From positions 7,517,501-7,581,500 of the forward strand of contig NW_026262701.1 of NCBI RefSeq assembly GCF_021869535.1: a stretch of DNA of 64,000 bases. Direction: 5' to 3'. The notes beneath the pieces are model-generated. The model had not been told where the DNA came from. It ran no database searches and worked only from the letters and a program-made list of their open reading frames with translations. The position numbers were made by a program, and so were the translations under genes. Shown here one piece after another: positions 60,001-64,000 of this stretch (its first letter is position 1; every line of letters starts with the position of its first letter). Source of the DNA: Mytilus californianus. Lineage: Eukaryota; Mollusca; Bivalvia; Mytilida; Mytilidae.

Positions 60001-63000
60001 GAGGTCGAACCCTGAACAGTTGGGGCAAGTATGGACACAACATTCAAGCTTGATACAGCTCTGAATTTGGATTGTGATTAAATATTTGACACAGCATAGG
60101 TTTCTGACACAGAAAGAATGTGGTCTAAGAACTTCAATTTTTTTAATTTACCTATTATGGTCCAATGTCCAAAATCAAAATACATGGTTAGATTCAGCAT
60201 ATCAAAGAACCCCATATATTCAATTTTTGTTGAAATCAAACAAAGTTTAATTTTGGACCCCAACCTGGACAAACTTGAAAACTGGTCCCATAATCAAAAA
60301 TCTAAACACATGTTTAGATTCAGCATATCAAAGTACCCCAAGAATTCAATTTTTGTTAAAATCAAACTAAGTTTAATTTTGGACCCTTTGGGCCTTAATG
60401 TAGACCAATTTAAAAAACGGGACCCAAAATTAAAAATCTAAAAACACGGTTAGATTTGGCATATCAAAGAACCCCAATAATTCAATTTTTGATGAAATCA
60501 AACAAAGTTTAATTTTGGACCCTTTTGACCTCAATATGAACCAATTTGATAGCGGGCCCACAAAATAAAAAATCTAAATACATGGTAAGATTCAGCATAT
60601 CAAAGAACCCCATATATTCAATTTTTGTTGAAATCAAACAAAGTTTAATTTTGGACCCCAATTTGGACCAACTTGAAAACTGGGCCAAAAATCTAAAATC
60701 TAAATACATGTTTAGATTCAGCATATAAAAGAACCCCAATAATTCAATTTTTGATGAAATCAAACAAAGTTTAATTTTGGACCCTTTTGACCTCAATATG
60801 AACCAATTTGATAGCGGGTCCACAAATAAAAAATCTAAATACATGGTTAGATTCAGCATATCAAAGAACCCCAAGAATTCAATTTTTGATGAAATCAAAC
60901 AAAGTTTAATTTTGGACCTTTTTGACCTCAATGTGGACAAAGTTGATAACGGGGCCCAAAAATCAAAAATCTAAATACATGGTTAGATTCAGCATATCAA
61001 AGAACCCCATATATTCAATTTTTGTTGAAATCAAACAAAGTTTAATTTTGGACCCCGATTTGGACCAACTTGAAAACTGGGCCCATAATCAAAAATCTAA
61101 ATTCATGTTTAGATTCAGCATATCAAAGTACCCTAAAAATTCAATTTTTGTTAAAATCAAACTAAGTTTAATTTTGGACCCTTTTGACCTTAATGTAGAC
61201 CAATTTGAAAACGGAACCAAAAATTAAGAATCTAAATACACGGTTAGATTCGGCATATCAAAGAACCCCAATAATTCAATTTTTGATGAAATCAAACAAA
61301 GTTAAATTTTGGACCCTTTGGACCTCAATGTGGACCAATTTAAAAACGGGGCCCAAAATCCAAAAACTTAATACACGGTTAGATTCAGCATATTAAAGAA
61401 CCCCAAGAATTCAAGAATAAAACCCCATTGAAATTGATCAAGAAATAAGCAATTTATACGAAGTATCTTCTTTTGCACAATACTGTGCAATTGAATATTT
61501 CTTGCTATTGTGCAATACTGTACAATTGACAATTTCTTGCTATTGCGCAATATTGTGCTATTGGATATTTCTTGCTATTGCACAATACTGTGCAATTGAA
61601 GATTTCTTGCTATTGCGCAATACTGTGCAGTTGAAGATTTCTTGCAATTGTGCAATACTGTGCAATTGAAAATTTCTTGCTATTGCACAATACTTATTAT
61701 ATAATAATTTACACATCCTGTTTGGTGTGTATCTCCTACCATATCATTATTATTTGCTTTTAAATATTAATCAGAAATAACCAACTTAAAATGGAAAATT
61801 TTAAAAGAAAAAAAAATAAGGAAAAAAAGAAAAAAAAAGAAAAAAAAAAAATCCCCCCCCCCAAATTTTTTGAACCCCCTTATGATTCATCACCCCCAAA
61901 CTCAATCCCAGCCTTCCCTTTGTGGTATGGTACCTTGCAGTACAATTTCAGAGAGATCCATACACTTGAACACAAGTTATTGTCTGGAAACTAGAAAAAT
62001 GCTTATTTTTGGCCCCTTTTTGGCCCCCAATTCCTAAACGTTTCGGGCAATTACCCCCAAACTCAATTCCAGCTTTCCCTTTGTGATATGGAACCTTGTA
62101 GTACAATTTCAGAAATATCCAAACACTTACACACAAGTTATTGTCATGAAACTAGAAAAATGCTTGTTTTTTGCCCCTTTTTTGGCCCCTAATTCCTAAA
62201 ATTTTGAGGCAATTACCCCCAAAATCAATTACAGCCTTCCCTTTGTGATATGGAACCTTGTGGTACAATGTCAGAGAGATCCATACACTTACACACAAGT
62301 TATTGTCTGGAAGTTACAAAAATGCTTATTTTTGGCCCCTAATTCCTTAACTATTGGTACCATAACCCCCAAAATCAATCCCCACCTTCCTTTCGTGGTA
62401 TTGAACCTTATGGTAAAATTTCATGGAGATCCATTCACTTAAACTAAAGTTAGAGTGCGAAAACCAATGTGTCTTCGGACGACGCCAGACGACGTCATAC
62501 CAATATACGACCAAAAAATTTTCAATTTTTGCGGTCGTATAAAAATAAAATAACATTCAGCCAATCTATATATTTCATCAAGAATTGCATAGTATATTAG
62601 GATTACAAGCAATACACAAACAATGTGATTTTTTTCTCAAGGATAATTGAAAAGTTTAATTGTTTAAATGATGTGTAATTTGACATACCTTATTTTCGCA
62701 TTTCCTGAGCATCTTTTTCTTGCCAAGATCATAAATTCTTAAAAATTTGCCCACACCAATAAGACATCTTCCTTGGAATGAAGCAATTGCTGCTGGCACT
62801 TCTTCCACTTCTGTTTTATGTAAGAATTCTAATTTTTCTCCATTGTCTTTTAACTGGTAGGCATAGATATAACCCGCTGTCAGGGACCTAGGCTGTAGAA
62901 CAAGATCTCTGGCCACACCCACTAATATAAATTGATCATCTCCACGACTGGCAAACTTCAGTAGTGATATACTGTAAGTATAAAGAACTGTCAGTAATGA

Positions 63001-63583
63001 TGTTGATAAATTTCTGTACATTTTCAAACGAAATTTACAAAGAAGAAAGATTACTTTTTCTGTGTATTGATGTTTCTTTTGCCTTTATTTTGACAACTTA
63101 TTTTTCAAATGTGGATGATTGATTGGGTGTAATGCCACTTTTAGCACTCTTGGCTATATCACGGTGACCAGTTTTAATATGCATGTACAATGCTAGAAAT
63201 GTAAGAACACTAAAATTCAAACTGCTCATTGAAGACCCTGCTTTGAACTTTAGTTGTTTCATTTTCTTCTTAATATTTTGAATATTGTCTCATATATGTA
63301 TCTTTTCATTTTTTATACTTAAAAAAGATAAGATTGTTAATTATTTACATAGTGTTGTATTCATGATATGTACATACCTATGAGCAGCTTCATTTTGTTC
63401 AAGTGATATTTTATCCAGTGTCTGACCACTGATAGGATTGATGATACGAATGACCGACGCCCACATGCCAGATCCTGCCTTAGGTGCACCAAATATACTC
63501 TCTGGTAATTCTTCATTTAAGAACTGTGCAGCCATCTCTGCTGCCATTTCCCTCTGTTCTTCCGTCACAGATTCTACCATTTC
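51001..63583 (-). CDS. SF3B3: Splicing factor 3B subunit 3, C-terminal 396 aa (partial)
   Basis: Eight coding exons in order: 63,583-63,378, 62,971-62,689, 59,880-59,668, 58,920-58,822, 58,618-58,475, 58,235-58,131, 57,509-57,414 and 51,045-51,001 (stop TAA). The phases fit throughout. The product matches the last third of SF3B3 (about 1,217 aa in human): 'ESIFGAPKAG', 'EKLEFLHKTEVEEVPAAI', 'DTVAGADKFGN' (here 'NTVAGADKFGN'), 'DEDPTGNKALWDRGLL', 'IPGGSESLVYTTLSGGIG' and the tail 'VSKKLEDIRTRFAF'. SF3B3 is a β-propeller scaffold of the SF3b complex in the U2 snRNP, in the nucleus, and is related to DDB1 and CPSF-A. The intron after exon 58,618-58,475 starts with GC instead of GT. The last intron (6.4 kb) and the 59,881-62,688 intron are packed with repeats. 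Earlier exons lie beyond the right edge. Confidence 0.97.
51235..52182 (+). mobile_element. Family I tandem-core element, short form
   Basis: The head 'gcgcagcttgatacgaccgc' followed by 'agaggtcgaaccctgaacag' lies at about 51,245-51,283. The head region runs to about 51,420 and is followed by about four 160-bp core units (51,540-52,090). The 3' end has 'aaccaatgtgtctttggacg' and a hairpin (ATACGACC 52,149-52,156 with GGTCGTAT 52,172-52,179). Compared with the 60-kb copy, it lacks the 125-bp and 38-bp arrays. It lies in the last intron of SF3B3. Confidence 0.75.
53345..53600 (+). repeat. Dispersed repeat R1, long copy
   Basis: 'tgccatttggggccttttat', 'cggtatgggttttgctcatt', 'gccaaggctccgtgttgaag' and 'gtcaaagagacaacaacccg'. 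Parts of the R1 consensus are present in both orientations, so this is a composite copy. A further fragment lies at 53,735-53,815. Confidence 0.7.
54389..55285. mobile_element. 897-bp TIR element with TA target duplication
   Basis: The near-terminal inverted sequence AGGCTTGTATAGTCCGC (left) recurs inverted with slight changes at the right. TA flanks both sides (54,387-54,388 and 55,286-55,287). The paralogous block at 56,813-56,835 reads 'gactgatataaaagaataga' without the insert, which is an empty site in the same window. A TA target suggests a Tc1/mariner-type source. No transposase; the 64 aa frame at 54,936 is featureless. Confidence 0.8.
55300..55470 (+). repeat. Dispersed repeat R1, in the array
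   Basis: 'atttcggggccttttatag' and 'ggtctctggtggagagttgt'. Part of the duplicated block; its twin lies at 56,840-57,005. Confidence 0.65.
57885..58075 (+). repeat. Dispersed repeat R1, diverged full-length copy
   Basis: 'gttagttttctcatttgaat', 'atatcagggccttttttag' and 'ttggcaattataccacatcc'. It lies in the SF3B3 intron before exon 57,509-57,414. Confidence 0.65.
59962..62545 (+). mobile_element. Family I tandem-core element, long form
   Basis: The head 'gcgcagcttgatacgaccgc' plus 'agaggtcgaaccctgaacag' lies at about 59,981-60,020. Three unlike tandem arrays follow: about nine units of 125-140 bp at 60,165-61,400 ('gattcagcatatcaaagaac', 'caaagtttaattttggaccc'); six 38-bp units at about 61,465-61,690; and about four 160-bp units at 61,865-62,450. 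The end is as in the other copies, with a hairpin (ATACGACC 62,505-62,512 and GGTCGTAT 62,533-62,540). Frames in the arrays are repeat artefacts. It fills the SF3B3 intron between exons 62,971-62,689 and 59,880-59,668. Confidence 0.8.
61465..61690 (+). repeat. 38-bp tandem units with internal palindrome
   Basis: Six units each contain an imperfect palindrome 'ttgcacaatactgtgcaa' joined by 'ttgaagatttcttgctat'. Found only in the long family I copy, between its two larger arrays. Confidence 0.8.
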
Positions 63584-64000
63584 CTAAAGCATAAGCAATT
63601 AAATGCTTGTTATGAACAAGTCAAGAAAAAATAAAGTAAACAATTCTAAACATAATATTCTATCATTTCTTACCAACAATCATCTAAATATTTAATCTAC
63701 TGTACTATTCTTTATTTCGGACCTGAAAAACTATAATAAAACTCTCAAAGTTGAAATATGTGTGAGATCATGCATAGATAAAATTATTTAGACCATTTTT
63801 GAATAAGGTTACATGTGTCTCTTCTACATAAAATGTTGCCCCAAAATGAGTTAGATCTGGCTCAGACTTCACACACCTTAACAAAATTACTAATATTGAC
63901 ATAGTATTTAACATTTAAAATGTTTTCAATGGTAAAAATACAAAATAAAAACAAGACCCATATTTTGTTTTCTGCAACTTTCTTTTTTTGCAAGTGAGAC
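63584..64000. other. SF3B3 intron reaching the window edge
   Basis: Non-coding. No further SF3B3 exon could be recognised before the window ends. Confidence 0.55.

Noticed and set aside
60078..61396. Frames of 60-143 aa with a repeated 'KSKYMVRFSISKNP'-type motif
   Set aside because: Read-throughs of the 125-140 bp tandem units within an SF3B3 intron.
1..64000. tRNA or rRNA genes
   Set aside because: No sequence with a convincing cloverleaf or rRNA core was found; the only B-box-like motif is in the family I head and is imperfect.

Overview
The window is eukaryotic nuclear DNA from a mollusc, most likely a bivalve of the mussel type. The evidence is AT-rich sequence, genes split by GT-AG introns, divergent HSPA12-type Hsp70 genes (a family known to be expanded in bivalves), and many short dispersed and tandem repeats of a kind I associate with bivalve genomes. 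The species call is inference; no database was searched.

Layout. 1-18 kb has no supportable cellular gene. It holds tandem-core repeat elements, a 2.25 kb foldback-type transposon with a 9-bp target duplication, a decayed Penelope-like reverse transcriptase beside a tandem pair carrying a hammerhead-like core, and a 27-bp minisatellite. 18.3-27 kb holds a convergent gene pair: a small STYX-like dual-specificity (pseudo)phosphatase on the plus strand and an HSPA12-like Hsp70 on the minus strand. 31.5-44.4 kb is a second, expanded copy of that pair. Its phosphatase is a pseudogene lacking exon 1, while its HSPA12-like gene is intact. The spacer at 27-31.5 kb is made of dispersed repeats and a 75-bp tandem array. 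44.4-51 kb is non-coding, with a 2 kb inverted-terminal element that contains another element. 51.0-63.6 kb carries the last eight coding exons of SF3B3 (a U2 snRNP SF3b subunit) on the minus strand; its introns are full of tandem-core elements and a local repeat array.

How the parts relate. The phosphatase/HSPA12 block was duplicated in direct orientation. Afterwards copy B gained insertions, including a second foldback-like element, and lost the phosphatase, while the HSPA12 3' halves stayed unusually similar. Three repeat families share one architecture: tandem core units, a GC-rich stretch in two of them, then a short 3' hairpin and an A-rich end. They nest inside one another and inside introns. 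Exon borders were read from splice sites and protein similarity by eye, so single-base errors are possible.
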